Positions 5,128 to 12,460 of a stretch of 24,303 nt of DNA are shown here, in pieces. Within the stretch, counting starts at the first letter, position 1; the number at the start of each line of letters is the position of its first letter. Position numbers and translations under genes: made by a program. Origin of the DNA: a virus; the IMG/VR virus record IMGVR_UViG_3300046371_000150, positions 1-24,303 of that record; one strand, written 5' to 3'. A model generated the notes under the pieces. The model was not told the DNA's origin and did no database searches. It saw only the letters and a program-made list of their open reading frames with translations.

Positions 5128-6993
5128 ATGACAACAAATATATCTGCACACGCCGAGAGGGTAGCAAGGCACTTCTGGGGCGAGCCTAACGAAAAGATGT
5201 CGGTCAAAGGCCGGACACTTCGGTGGGGTACGCACGGCTCAAAAGAATTAGACTTACAAAAATCAACTTATTACGACTTTGAACTGGGTGAAGGCGGCGG
5301 TGTGGTGGACATCGTGCGCAACTACGGCAAGGTCACAATATCTGGATCGGTTGCCGAGACGCTGGAAAAAGAGTTCGGCATCCAGCGACAGACGCAGAAG
5401 TCCCTAGTGCCTAAGCAGTACATCTCCAAGATATACGAATATTATAATGCGGACGGCGAACTGGGTTACCAGATTTTGCGGTATGAGCCTAAGACATTTC
5501 GCCAGCGCAGACCGGACGGTAAGGGCGGCTGGCTGAATTCTGTCAAGGATGTCGAGCCACTGCCGTACAATTTAATGGGCATGATGCAGAACCCAGACGC
5601 GCCTATATTCATAGTAGAAGGCGAGAAGGCGGCTGACGCACTTATCAAGATCGGGTTCGTTGCCACCACCAATTCAGGCGGCGCAGGTAACTTCAAGCCT
5701 GAACTGGCTGATTATTTTGTTGGCCGTAACGTGGTCATACTGCCCGATAATGATAATGCGGGTCAGCAACACGCGGATAAGGTAAAGCGCACCCTCTGGG
5801 GCAGGGCGTCAAAGATCAAGGTGGTGAGCCTCAGTGGTCTGCCGCCAAAGGGCGATGTCGTGGATTGGCTGGCGCAGGGCAATGATGCCGCAAGTCTCGG
5901 TGAGGCGGTTGCCAAGGCCAGCGCGGTCACTGAGGCGGACATCAGTGCGCCGGAGCCTGACGCACTGCCGGAGATCGTTGCGGACGCTGACGGCTCTGAA
6001 ATCGTGCCGTTTGAGGTAATGACGACCAACCAGTTGAAGGCGATGCCGCCTGTGACGTGGGCGGTGGATGGTCTGGTGACGTTGCACGGCTTTACCGTGA
6101 TGTACGGCGCGCCAGCAAGCGGTAAGTCGTTTCTGGCTATCGATATGGCTCTTTCTATTGCAAACGGCCTAGCGTGGCAAAATAGGGCGGTTAGACGCGG
6201 TTCTGTGCTTTACATAGCTGGCGAGGGTGTCGGCGGTATGGGCAAGCGCGTGAAGGCGTGGGAGGCGTGGCACGGCAAGCACGACACGGCGAACCTATAT
6301 GTGTTGCCAACGGCGGTGAACTTCCGCGATGAGGCGGACATTGCGCGGCTCAAGATGACGATTGACAGCATCGGCGAGCAGTTCACGATGGTTGTCGTGG
6401 ATACTGTGGCAAGGGCTTTGCTCGGCGGCGAGGAAAACAGCGCAACCGATATGGGGCTGTTCGTTGATGCATGCGACCAAATAAAGGCGCACACAGGCTC
6501 TGCGTTGCTCGCGGTGCATCATGCGGGTAAAGACAGCGCAAAGGGCATGAGAGGCTCATCTAGCCTCTTGGGCGGCGTTGATGCGGCTATGTCCATTACG
6601 AACTTCGATGGCATCGTGACCTTGAAGGTAGAAAAGCAGAAGGATGCAGAGGTTGTTCCCGACATGAACTTCGAGATGGTGCCAGTCGCCACAATCGATG
6701 ATCAGAGCATCGTTATGGTCGAGGTCGGCGAGCCGGACAAGAAGAAGAAGTCCGAGCAATTAACCGAGACTCAGAAACTTGCGCTGGAGTCGCTCCAGAA
6801 CCTGCTCATTGATAGGGGCGTCAGGGAGGTTCATGTCGATCAATGGCACGACGCACACAGGCTAAAATGTCCCGATTCCAAGGCTCCGGCACGGCGAGAT
6901 GCGCGAAATGCACTGCAAACCAAGCGTGTGATTGCCGTTGAAAATAATAAAGTGTGGATTGTCAGGGGGTTAGAAGAAAATGTGCGATCATAA
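5128..6993 (+). CDS. Primase-helicase (TOPRIM plus RecA-fold ATPase)
   Basis: The 621-residue protein joins a DnaG-type TOPRIM domain to an AAA_25/RepA-like SF4 ATPase. TOPRIM: FIVEGEKAADALI (161-173) with catalytic Glu165, and ILPDNDNAG (204-212) as the DxD-like acidic motif. ATPase: GAPASGKS (327-334) Walker A, MVVVDT (421-426) Walker B, and AVHHAGKD (462-469) near the sensor region. The N-terminal 90 residues lack the CxxC pairs of DnaG/T7 gp4 zinc domains, though GEGGGVVDIV resembles their flank. The C-terminus after 560 looks like a winged-helix (FxxxxRLKCPDSKAPARRDA-like) DNA-binding tail. It would prime and unwind at the fork. No DNA polymerase gene is in the window. Start ATG 5128 has GAGGGG upstream. 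Confidence 0.88.
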   Translation: MTTNISAHAERVARHFWGEPNEKMSVKGRTLRWGTHGSKELDLQKSTYYDFELGEGGGVVDIVRNYGKVTISGSVAETLEKEFGIQRQTQKSLVPKQYISKIYEYYNADGELGYQILRYEPKTFRQRRPDGKGGWLNSVKDVEPLPYNLMGMMQNPDAPIFIVEGEKAADALIKIGFVATTNSGGAGNFKPELADYFVGRNVVILPDNDNAGQQHADKVKRTLWGRASKIKVVSLSGLPPKGDVVDWLAQGNDAASLGEAVAKASAVTEADISAPEPDALPEIVADADGSEIVPFEVMTTNQLKAMPPVTWAVDGLVTLHGFTVMYGAPASGKSFLAIDMALSIANGLAWQNRAVRRGSVLYIAGEGVGGMGKRVKAWEAWHGKHDTANLYVLPTAVNFRDEADIARLKMTIDSIGEQFTMVVVDTVARALLGGEENSATDMGLFVDACDQIKAHTGSALLAVHHAGKDSAKGMRGSSSLLGGVDAAMSITNFDGIVTLKVEKQKDAEVVPDMNFEMVPVATIDDQSIVMVEVGEPDKKKKSEQLTETQKLALESLQNLLIDRGVREVHVDQWHDAHRLKCPDSKAPARRDARNALQTKRVIAVENNKVWIVRGLEENVRS

Positions 6994-7122
6994 TTGCTCA
7001 AATCACACGTGTGATTGATGGTGCGTCACACGTGTGTGCGATGCGACCCACCCTAGGGGGGCGCAATCGCATCGCACGGTGCATCGCATCGGTACGGTTT
7101 TAGGATAGGAAGGGAAAATGGA
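6994..7122. promoter_or_regulatory. Palindrome-rich non-coding region after primase-helicase
   Basis: The region contains a perfect 16-bp palindrome AATCACACGTGTGATT (7001-7016), a second CACACGTGTG (7027-7036; centres 23 bp apart), a 10-bp inverted pair GTGCGATGCG (7036-7045) / CGCATCGCAC (7068-7077) with a C/G-rich 22-base loop, and a further direct copy of GCATCGCA (7081-7088). TAGGAT (7101-7106) could be a -10 element; no good -35 is seen. AGGAAGGG (7107-7114) is the ribosome-binding site of the next gene. Origin or multi-operator control site are both possible. Confidence 0.75.
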
Positions 7123-7725
7123 ATGGCTTATCAGAGGAAAAGTAAGAGGGCTAAGAAGCCAGATAATATTGTGTTCAAGAAACACTTCGCGCCGACCGAC
7201 AGGGCGTACAAAAAAGTGCAGGAGTGGTTGATCCAATATGATCTGGTTATGAGCGAGGCGGAACTGCGGTGGGGTGTCGATAGATTGCCCTATCTTGTGT
7301 CGGCTGAATTGCGGGATCGCTTTCATGAGCAGATGGATAAGATGAATGCGGCGATTGACAGGGTTGACCCGATAGCTGTGGAAGAAGAAGTGCAGACGAC
7401 CATCAGGGGCATCAAGGCTCTGGAGAAGGCGGCAGTGCTTGCTGGGGCAAAAGAGTTGACCGGAGAGCATTGGGAGGCACCGATGAAGGATGGCACGGTG
7501 CTGGCGATTGCCAAGACCGATGCCGAGGTGTCGAGGGTGCAGAAAGATAACCGCGACATGATTGTTTACTCTGTGGCGGAGATCGGACGCATCATCGGGG
7601 CGTGGCGAGAGCATGAGGAAGCAAAGACGCTCGATGCCATCAAGCGCACTTTCGATGGTGCCATTGTTGAGGAAGTTAAACCCAAGATCACAGAGGCGAT
7701 GTTAAATGACGAAATCCCATTTTAG
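7123..7725 (+). CDS. Unknown 200-residue protein with SSB-like C-terminal tip
   Basis: The protein has a very basic N-terminus (AYQRKSKRAKKPDN), a mainly helical body with amphipathic helices (about 30-110 and 140-185) and ends NDEIPF. The final residues DEIPF closely resemble the DDDIPF tip by which bacterial SSB recruits repair and restart proteins. No OB-fold pattern is visible, so it is unlikely to be an SSB itself. It follows the palindromic region downstream of the primase-helicase, consistent with a replication role, such as a loader or a competitor for SSB partners. The family is not recognised. The next gene starts 20 bases inside its end. Confidence 0.75.
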   Translation: MAYQRKSKRAKKPDNIVFKKHFAPTDRAYKKVQEWLIQYDLVMSEAELRWGVDRLPYLVSAELRDRFHEQMDKMNAAIDRVDPIAVEEEVQTTIRGIKALEKAAVLAGAKELTGEHWEAPMKDGTVLAIAKTDAEVSRVQKDNRDMIVYSVAEIGRIIGAWREHEEAKTLDAIKRTFDGAIVEEVKPKITEAMLNDEIPF

Positions 7726-7999
7726 TGACGACTTGGTTTTACCTGAGCCGCAGGGTCGGGATAGCGAGACACGCGAATTGCTTTACGATGGCCGCGAGTA
7801 TGTGATGTACTCAAAGGAAGGCTGGATCGATGTGCGAAACATGACGGTGTGCATTAAGAAAACAAAGGGGGGTGTGGCTGTCGAGATTTGGCCGCTAGAG
7901 CATGACGGTGTGACCGAGCCTCTGTCGGTGGCGTTTGCCGAATGGGAGCGGGTGCCGGATGAAGCCGCACCGAGGATCAGATTTAAGAAGGGAAGGTAA
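7706..7999 (+). CDS. Hypothetical 97-residue protein
   Basis: ATG 7706 (MTKSHFSDDLVLPEPQGRDS) lies inside the end of the previous gene with GAGG upstream. The product is beta-rich with repeated strand-like patterns (REYVMYSKEGWIDVRNMTV, TKGGVAVEIWPLE) and a basic C-terminus (RIRFKKGR). No family is recognised; small phage proteins of this composition are often annotated hypothetical. It is followed after one base by the zinc-ribbon gene. Confidence 0.65.
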   Translation: MTKSHFSDDLVLPEPQGRDSETRELLYDGREYVMYSKEGWIDVRNMTVCIKKTKGGVAVEIWPLEHDGVTEPLSVAFAEWERVPDEAAPRIRFKKGR

Positions 8000-8000
8000 C

Positions 8001-8147
8001 ATGATTGAACAGGGTGACGGATCAATGGCTAGGCGATTGCAGGATGGAACTTGCCCGAAGTGCCACGCACAGTTAAAACGTGATGAAGAAGTTTTGTTGT
8101 GTGAAGTTTGTGAACTTGAAATTAAAGGCGTGAAAAAAGATGAATAG
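8001..8147 (+). CDS. Zinc-ribbon miniprotein, 48 residues
   Basis: I start the gene at ATG 8001 (MIEQGDGSMARR), one base after the previous stop and just downstream of GAAGGGAAGG; a longer frame from 7935 would overlap the previous gene by 65 bases. Two CxxC pairs, CPKC (18-21) and CEVC (34-37), separated by 12 residues make a typical zinc ribbon. Such miniproteins often bind nucleic acid or act as small transcription modifiers. The stop overlaps the start of the DUF6378 gene by 8 bases. Confidence 0.7.
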   Translation: MIEQGDGSMARRLQDGTCPKCHAQLKRDEEVLLCEVCELEIKGVKKDE

Positions 8148-8454
8148 ATTTGAAATGCTCGATGAGGCAAAGGCAACAGTCAGGGATCGTGGTGAGTCGT
8201 ATGGCTCGGTTTACGAGAACCACAAGCGTGTGGCCACAATGTGGTCGCTTGTCTTTGGGGTGAAGGTCAAGCCGACTCAGGTTGCGCTGGCTATGGCATG
8301 CCTAAAGGTTGCCAGACAGATTGAGGCGGTCAATCAGGGCGAAATGCCGCTTGATGAGGCGGGTAAGCCTGTCGGGTGGGATAGTTGGGTAGATTTGGCT
8401 GGCTATGCCGCCACAGGGGCAGAATGCGCCGTTAAAGAGGCAGTGAATGAGTAA
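8140..8454 (+). CDS. DUF6378 family phage protein
   Basis: The 104-residue protein carries the pattern I associate with DUF6378: RGESYGSVYENHKRVATMW (17-35), a segment VKPTQVALAMACLKVARQIE, and DSWVDLAGYAATGAE near the C-terminus. The domain is all-helical and is found in many phages, often between replication and packaging genes; no biochemical role is established to my knowledge. The conserved Glu/His/Asp pattern recalls nucleotide-handling helical proteins such as MazG, but that is only a suggestion. Confidence 0.75.
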   Translation: MNRFEMLDEAKATVRDRGESYGSVYENHKRVATMWSLVFGVKVKPTQVALAMACLKVARQIEAVNQGEMPLDEAGKPVGWDSWVDLAGYAATGAECAVKEAVNE

Positions 8455-8677
8455 CCTGCTAAAGTTTGACTTGAAGAAGCGTGACTTTGTGCGCTTCTTC
8501 GATGAATACGTCACCTGCCATTGGTGTGACAGGGAAACGCGCGGCAGGTGTTATGAGCAGACGCAAGCCGTGGTGTGTAGCAAATGTAACCAGCCGTTGT
8601 TCGTTGTTGATGACGAGGAGACGGCCTTCGGTATCAGTTTTGAGTTAGATGAGGACGATCCAGATGGCCGCGCATAA
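8447..8677 (+). CDS. Small zinc-finger protein, 76 residues
   Basis: The ATG lies in the last bases of the DUF6378 gene. The protein has CHWC (24-27) and CSKC (44-47) with an extra Cys (35) between, fitting a four-cysteine zinc site, and a very acidic C-terminus (FELDEDDPDG). The N-terminus is basic (KFDLKKRDFVRFF). Function is unknown. It ends 14 bases inside the small terminase gene. Confidence 0.68.
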   Translation: MSNLLKFDLKKRDFVRFFDEYVTCHWCDRETRGRCYEQTQAVVCSKCNQPLFVVDDEETAFGISFELDEDDPDGRA

Positions 8678-9167
8678 AACGCCGGAAGAAAAGTTTGTAA
8701 CATTTTTAGAGCGTGTCGCAACCGGACGTGCTGGCACTAATGTGGCGAAAGATAAGGATATGCCAAGCTGGACAACAGTGTGGCGAAAGATATGTGACGA
8801 TCCTGACTTTGAGCGGCGTTACATGACGGCTATGGCTTCAAGGGGTATGGTTTACGCTGACCAGCTAGACGAGATTAACAACAGTGTGCTGTCCGGTATG
8901 CTTGATCCGCAAGCCGCAAGGCTGGTGTCAGATAACAAGAAGTGGCAAGCGTCAAGGTTGATACCGAAAGTCTACGGCGACAGGATGGGCATCGAGTCCA
9001 AGGTTGAGGCGGGTGACTCATTTATCAAAGTATTACAACAAGTAAACGATGCGGCGCGATTGAAACACGCAGAGGTGATTGACGGAGAGAGCATACAACC
9101 GCAATCACTACGCGCGGGTGAGGATGTTAACCCGATTTCGGTTAACGATGAGATGCCTAAGAAATAG
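8664..9167 (+). CDS. terS: Terminase small subunit
   Basis: I choose ATG 8664 (MAAHKTPEEKFVTFLERVA), nine bases after GAGGACG; an upstream in-frame ATG at 8649 is less well placed. The protein (167 residues) has an N-terminal helix-turn-helix region including NVAKDKDMPSWTTVWRKICDDPDFERRY, then a long helical part with AARLVSDNKKWQASRLIPKVYGDRM, which is the signature stretch of phage small terminases of the Sf6-like type. It should recognise packaging DNA and form a ring that activates the large subunit, which lies next downstream. Confidence 0.8.
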   Translation: MAAHKTPEEKFVTFLERVATGRAGTNVAKDKDMPSWTTVWRKICDDPDFERRYMTAMASRGMVYADQLDEINNSVLSGMLDPQAARLVSDNKKWQASRLIPKVYGDRMGIESKVEAGDSFIKVLQQVNDAARLKHAEVIDGESIQPQSLRAGEDVNPISVNDEMPKK

Positions 9168-9381
9168 GCAAATAGGGCATATCGAGCATAAAGTTATCCA
9201 CAGGCAAACTAAGTGATTGAAAACAAACAAAACCCAATACGCATAAATACGGTTATGCGACAAAACCTAAAAATATGGCGGAAAATGCCCTGATCTGGCA
9301 CCCCCCCCATCAAATCACACGCGGGGGGCGGGTATAAATATATATACCCCTACCACCCCCCCCATATCGGAGAAAACACCA
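9168..9381. other. Structured non-coding region between terminase genes (origin or late-control candidate)
   Basis: In order: a perfect DnaA box TTATCCACA (9194-9202); an AT-rich stretch; a 7-bp hairpin CGCATAA/TTATGCG (9240-9246/9253-9259); the direct repeat CACCCCCCCCAT at 9299-9310 and 9354-9365; TCAAATCACACG (9310-9321), shared with the region after the primase-helicase; GGGGGG (9323-9328), able to pair with either C8 tract; and a 7-bp hairpin GGGTATA/TATACCC (9330-9336/9343-9349). GGAGA (9369-9373) is the ribosome-binding site of the large terminase. Only a 20-codon frame (9275-9337) without a ribosome-binding site is present. Confidence 0.75.
9194..9202 (+). promoter_or_regulatory. DnaA box
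   Basis: TTATCCACA is the exact high-affinity DnaA recognition sequence. It is the only perfect copy I found in the window and it lies outside genes, followed by AT-rich sequence, as expected if the phage borrows the host initiator. A single box can also be chance or act as a DnaA-controlled promoter site. Confidence 0.6.
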
Positions 9382-10782
9382 ATGCCCCCTACCAAGAGCG
9401 AAGTTGAATTATTAGCCGCCATACGCGAAAACCCTGTGCTGTTTGTGGAGCAGATACTCGGTGCCAAGCCGCAGAAGTGGCAACGCAAGGCGTTAGAGGC
9501 CATTGCGGCGCACGATAAGGTTGCGATCAAATCCGGTCACGGTGTCGGAAAGACGGCGTTTGAGGCGTGGGTGACGCTCTGGTGGCTGATGACGCACTAC
9601 CCCTGCAAGGTTGCCGTGACGGCGAACAGCGCACACCAGCTTTCGGACGTGCTGTGGACTGAGATTGATCGCTGGGCTAGGGACATGCCCCCCGCCTTCA
9701 AAAACTTGCTTGAGTTCAAATCCGACAAGATTGCCCTGAAAGGGGCGTCAGACTCTTTTGCGGTTGCGAGAACCAGTCGTAGGGAGAACCCAGAGGCGTT
9801 GGCTGGCTTTCACTCGCCGCATATGCTGTTTGTGGTCGAGGAAGCATCTGGTGTGCCGAATATCATCTTTGAGACGGCATCGGGTGCGCTGTCAACTGTC
9901 GGGGCGAAAATTGTCATGTGCGGTAACCCAACACGCTCTGATGGCTACTTCTATGACGCATTTCATTCTGACCGCGAGAACTGGCACTGCATAACCGTGT
10001 CGTGCCGCGAGGGTGAATATGTTGACCCCAAGTTCATCACCGATATGGCGAATAAGTACGGAGAGGAGAGTAACGTATTTTCTGTGCGTGTTTTGGGTGA
10101 GTTCCCCACGCAGTCCGATGACGTGCTTGTGCCGTTGCACTTGGTTGAGGATGCGGTCAAGCGCGACATTGAGATGGCTGAGACGACTCCGGTTGAGTGG
10201 GGGCTGGACGTGGCGCGTTTTGGCGGTGACAGGTCTGCGCTGTGCAAGCGGCAGGGTCAGGTGATGGTCGAGCCGATCAAGACGTGGCAGGGTAAGGATT
10301 TGATGGAGTTGGCGGGTATTGTGCTGGCCGAGCATGACGCGGTGCCGTACCGGATGCGGCCACAGGCGATATACATTGACGCTATTGGTCTGGGTGCGGG
10401 ACTTGCGGACAGGTTGCGCGAGTTGGGCTTGCCAGCCGTTGCGGTGTCTGTGTCGGAGTCCGCCAGCCTGAAGGATCGCTTTAATCGGTTGCGCGATGAA
10501 TTGTTCTGGAATGCGCGTGAGTGGTTTGAGGCGCGTGACTGCAAGGTGCCGCAGGATGACACGCTGATAGCGGAGATTACCGGAATACGGTATAAATACC
10601 TGTCGTCCGGCAAGTTGAAGGTTGAGTCGAAGGACGAGATGAAGAAGCGCGGCCAGAGGTCGCCTGACGTGGCGGATGCGTTTGTGCTGACCTTTGCTGG
10701 GCAGGGTGCGGTTGCGGGAGGTTACTCAAGGGGTTATAATTCCAATCGCAGTTTGAAACCGAACACTAATTGGGTAGTTTAG
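9382..10782 (+). CDS. terL: Terminase large subunit
   Basis: The 466-residue protein has both motor and nuclease domains. ATPase: SGHGVGKT (51-58) Walker A, MLFVVEEA (148-155) Walker B with the catalytic Glu, and CGNPTR (180-185) as coupling motif. RNase H-like nuclease: GLDVARFGGDRSA with Asp276, YIDAIGLG with Asp333, and SPDVADAF with Asp429/Asp432. It cuts concatemeric DNA and pumps it through the portal. Length is usual for the family. ATG 9382 follows GGAGA; the next gene begins immediately after its stop codon. Confidence 0.95.
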   Translation: MPPTKSEVELLAAIRENPVLFVEQILGAKPQKWQRKALEAIAAHDKVAIKSGHGVGKTAFEAWVTLWWLMTHYPCKVAVTANSAHQLSDVLWTEIDRWARDMPPAFKNLLEFKSDKIALKGASDSFAVARTSRRENPEALAGFHSPHMLFVVEEASGVPNIIFETASGALSTVGAKIVMCGNPTRSDGYFYDAFHSDRENWHCITVSCREGEYVDPKFITDMANKYGEESNVFSVRVLGEFPTQSDDVLVPLHLVEDAVKRDIEMAETTPVEWGLDVARFGGDRSALCKRQGQVMVEPIKTWQGKDLMELAGIVLAEHDAVPYRMRPQAIYIDAIGLGAGLADRLRELGLPAVAVSVSESASLKDRFNRLRDELFWNAREWFEARDCKVPQDDTLIAEITGIRYKYLSSGKLKVESKDEMKKRGQRSPDVADAFVLTFAGQGAVAGGYSRGYNSNRSLKPNTNWVV

Positions 10783-12279
10783 ATGGCACAGCAATACGAG
10801 TATGGGTTCCTGCCGGAAGATGAGAAATATCTCGGATTGCTTGGCAATATTTTCTCGCCTATGCGCCGCGAGGTGCTAGAAGCCCCCACAACCGAATATG
10901 TTGATGTTATTGACGCGCCAGTGGGAACGCAGGTTCCTGTCACCACCGAGGGCGTTTACGGCGACCCTGAGTTCGGCTTGCAGTATATGCCAGCCTATCA
11001 GGCGGTGTCCGGCTTGCTTGGCCTTGAGGCGGATCAGATAGTTGACGCCGCGAAGGCCGCGCCAGAGGCGTTGCGCCAGATGGCCAACCAGCAGGTGATG
11101 TCCGGCGTTGATATGGCGACTGGCGGCACCGGAGTTCTTGTTGACGATGAGGGCAACGAGTTCGGCTATGACTCCCTTCTTGTGGCCGCGCCACTAGCCC
11201 CCGCAGGTATAGCGGCCAGATCGGCTGGCGGTGCCACGCTCGGTGCTTTGGGTGGTAAGCTGACCAAAGCTGAAAAAGACCCTATGAAATACTCCGGCAT
11301 TGAAATGCCGTACCGCATTGAAGATACCCCGATGGAAATACAGGACACATCAGGGCTTCTAATGCCAAAAAGGCAGATTGACCTTGAGTCGCTTCAAGGC
11401 AAGTTGCTCATGCCATTTTTTACTGACCGTAGCGCAATCGGCGGCAAGGTTGAGTCAGTTGATGGCATTAAGTTGACAGAGCCAGTTGACTTGGAAGGTG
11501 GTTCAGGATTTATGCGTGGTCAGGCCGCGCAGGGTGAGGACGCCCTGTGGGCTAGTAAGCAGACCATTACTAGCAAGATGGTCAACAAAGCACAAAAGTC
11601 ATCTGATGAGGCTGGCGGCGCGGATGTTGTGGGCGTCAATGTTGTTATGGGCGTGGATGCCATAGATCATTCGACTATGCCGACAAAAATAGTTTCCAGA
11701 ATGTTGCCAAATATGGAAATTAAAAAAGCGGATAAAAAAGCGTTTGATGACGCTATGAAAAAGATAGACGAAGATTTTGTTGGCATAGACTCAAAAGATT
11801 TAGAAAATTATCTTGATAATTCCTCTGGCGATGTCAGAAAACAGTTTATCCGCTTGATGGATAAGTCCACCGCCAGAAAGGCTGGTTTCCCAAATATCGG
11901 CGCAGTAAGACGCGCTGTCACTGATCCGGAACTTTATGACACGCCTACTTTTTCGGAAGGTGTGTCATTCGGTCAAATGGATATAAACAACCCTATAATT
12001 GAAAATCCACAATTTCCGCACACGACTTACTCTGGGCAGATAAGAGGGTATTCGCCTGACCAACGCGGCGGTTACATTGGCGGCCTTTTGGGTGATCTTG
12101 CCCCGCAGGGTACTTTCTTCCCAGACTCATTCAATGCGCTTTCGTCTCAGTTAGATAAAAAGGGAAATCTGCTCACACCCCCGAACATAAAATATTCCCA
12201 AGAAAAACAGTTGCCAACACAGATGGTTGACCAGCAAGTGCTAGACACCCTCATGCAAAATTCACTCTTGGGAAGATAA
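10783..12279 (+). CDS. Probable virion protein with a module resembling large polyvalent phage proteins
   Basis: The 498-residue product starts directly after the terminase stop. Residues 1-60 are acidic/polar; 120-160 hold a small-residue, moderately hydrophobic stretch (LLVAAPLAPAGIAARSAGG). From about 196 the pattern LESLQGKLLMPFFTDRS (201-217), VDGIKLTEPVDLEGGSGFM and GEDALWASKQ resembles a module I know from very large polyvalent proteins carried in phage and plasmid particles; here it stands alone. From about base 11640 the DNA becomes more AT-rich than neighbours, suggesting a separate origin of the C-terminal half. Role (ejected effector or internal head protein) is inferred. A 57-residue gene overlaps its end on the other strand. 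Confidence 0.6.
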   Translation: MAQQYEYGFLPEDEKYLGLLGNIFSPMRREVLEAPTTEYVDVIDAPVGTQVPVTTEGVYGDPEFGLQYMPAYQAVSGLLGLEADQIVDAAKAAPEALRQMANQQVMSGVDMATGGTGVLVDDEGNEFGYDSLLVAAPLAPAGIAARSAGGATLGALGGKLTKAEKDPMKYSGIEMPYRIEDTPMEIQDTSGLLMPKRQIDLESLQGKLLMPFFTDRSAIGGKVESVDGIKLTEPVDLEGGSGFMRGQAAQGEDALWASKQTITSKMVNKAQKSSDEAGGADVVGVNVVMGVDAIDHSTMPTKIVSRMLPNMEIKKADKKAFDDAMKKIDEDFVGIDSKDLENYLDNSSGDVRKQFIRLMDKSTARKAGFPNIGAVRRAVTDPELYDTPTFSEGVSFGQMDINNPIIENPQFPHTTYSGQIRGYSPDQRGGYIGGLLGDLAPQGTFFPDSFNALSSQLDKKGNLLTPPNIKYSQEKQLPTQMVDQQVLDTLMQNSLLGR

Positions 12280-12435
12280 CAGATAGAAAGGCGGACTTTC
12301 GTTAGTATCAATGCCAACAGCCTCGCATATTATTTCGTCAAGGTCTTGTGCTTCCTCGATGCTTAAATGCTCTGTAAGCTGTTTTACGCGGCGCATTATG
12401 CGTTCACGGTGCATTTCTGGCGTTAGTGCAAACAT
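12262..12435 (-). CDS. Antisense 57-residue protein inside the structural operon
   Basis: On the minus strand an ATG at 12435, preceded by AAGGGAG, opens a frame of 57 residues starting MFALTPEMHRERIMRRVKQL and ending SPPFYLLSSQE. The product looks like a real, soluble, two-helix protein (basic helix, then EHLSIEEAQDLDEIICEAVG). Its last 18 bases overlap the 3' end of the preceding plus-strand gene. A perfect TATAAT is 26 bases upstream. It explains the otherwise empty 219-bp gap between plus-strand genes. No family is recognised; it behaves like an independently transcribed moron-type insertion and may be regulatory. Confidence 0.6.
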   Translation of the reverse strand: MFALTPEMHRERIMRRVKQLTEHLSIEEAQDLDEIICEAVGIDTNESPPFYLLSSQE

Positions 12436-12460
12436 ATTAAGGCTCCCTTGTTAAAAGCGC

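Noticed and set aside
7003-7614. 203-residue open frame on the minus strand
   Set aside because: It lies opposite the 200-residue plus-strand gene, has a composition typical of shadow frames (many His/Arg/Leu), no ribosome-binding site and crosses the palindromic non-coding region.
9275-9337. 20-codon plus-strand frame between the terminase genes
   Set aside because: It has no ribosome-binding site and runs through the C8 and G6 tracts; better read as non-coding structure.
9299-9365. Cohesive-end (cos) site between the terminase genes
   Set aside because: The direct repeat and hairpins are suggestive, but cos/pac sites usually lie upstream of or within the small terminase gene and nothing here shows a nick site.
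9892-10335. 147-residue minus-strand frame opposite the large terminase
   Set aside because: The terminase frame carries all catalytic motifs there; the antisense product is His/Arg/Leu-rich and has no start signals.
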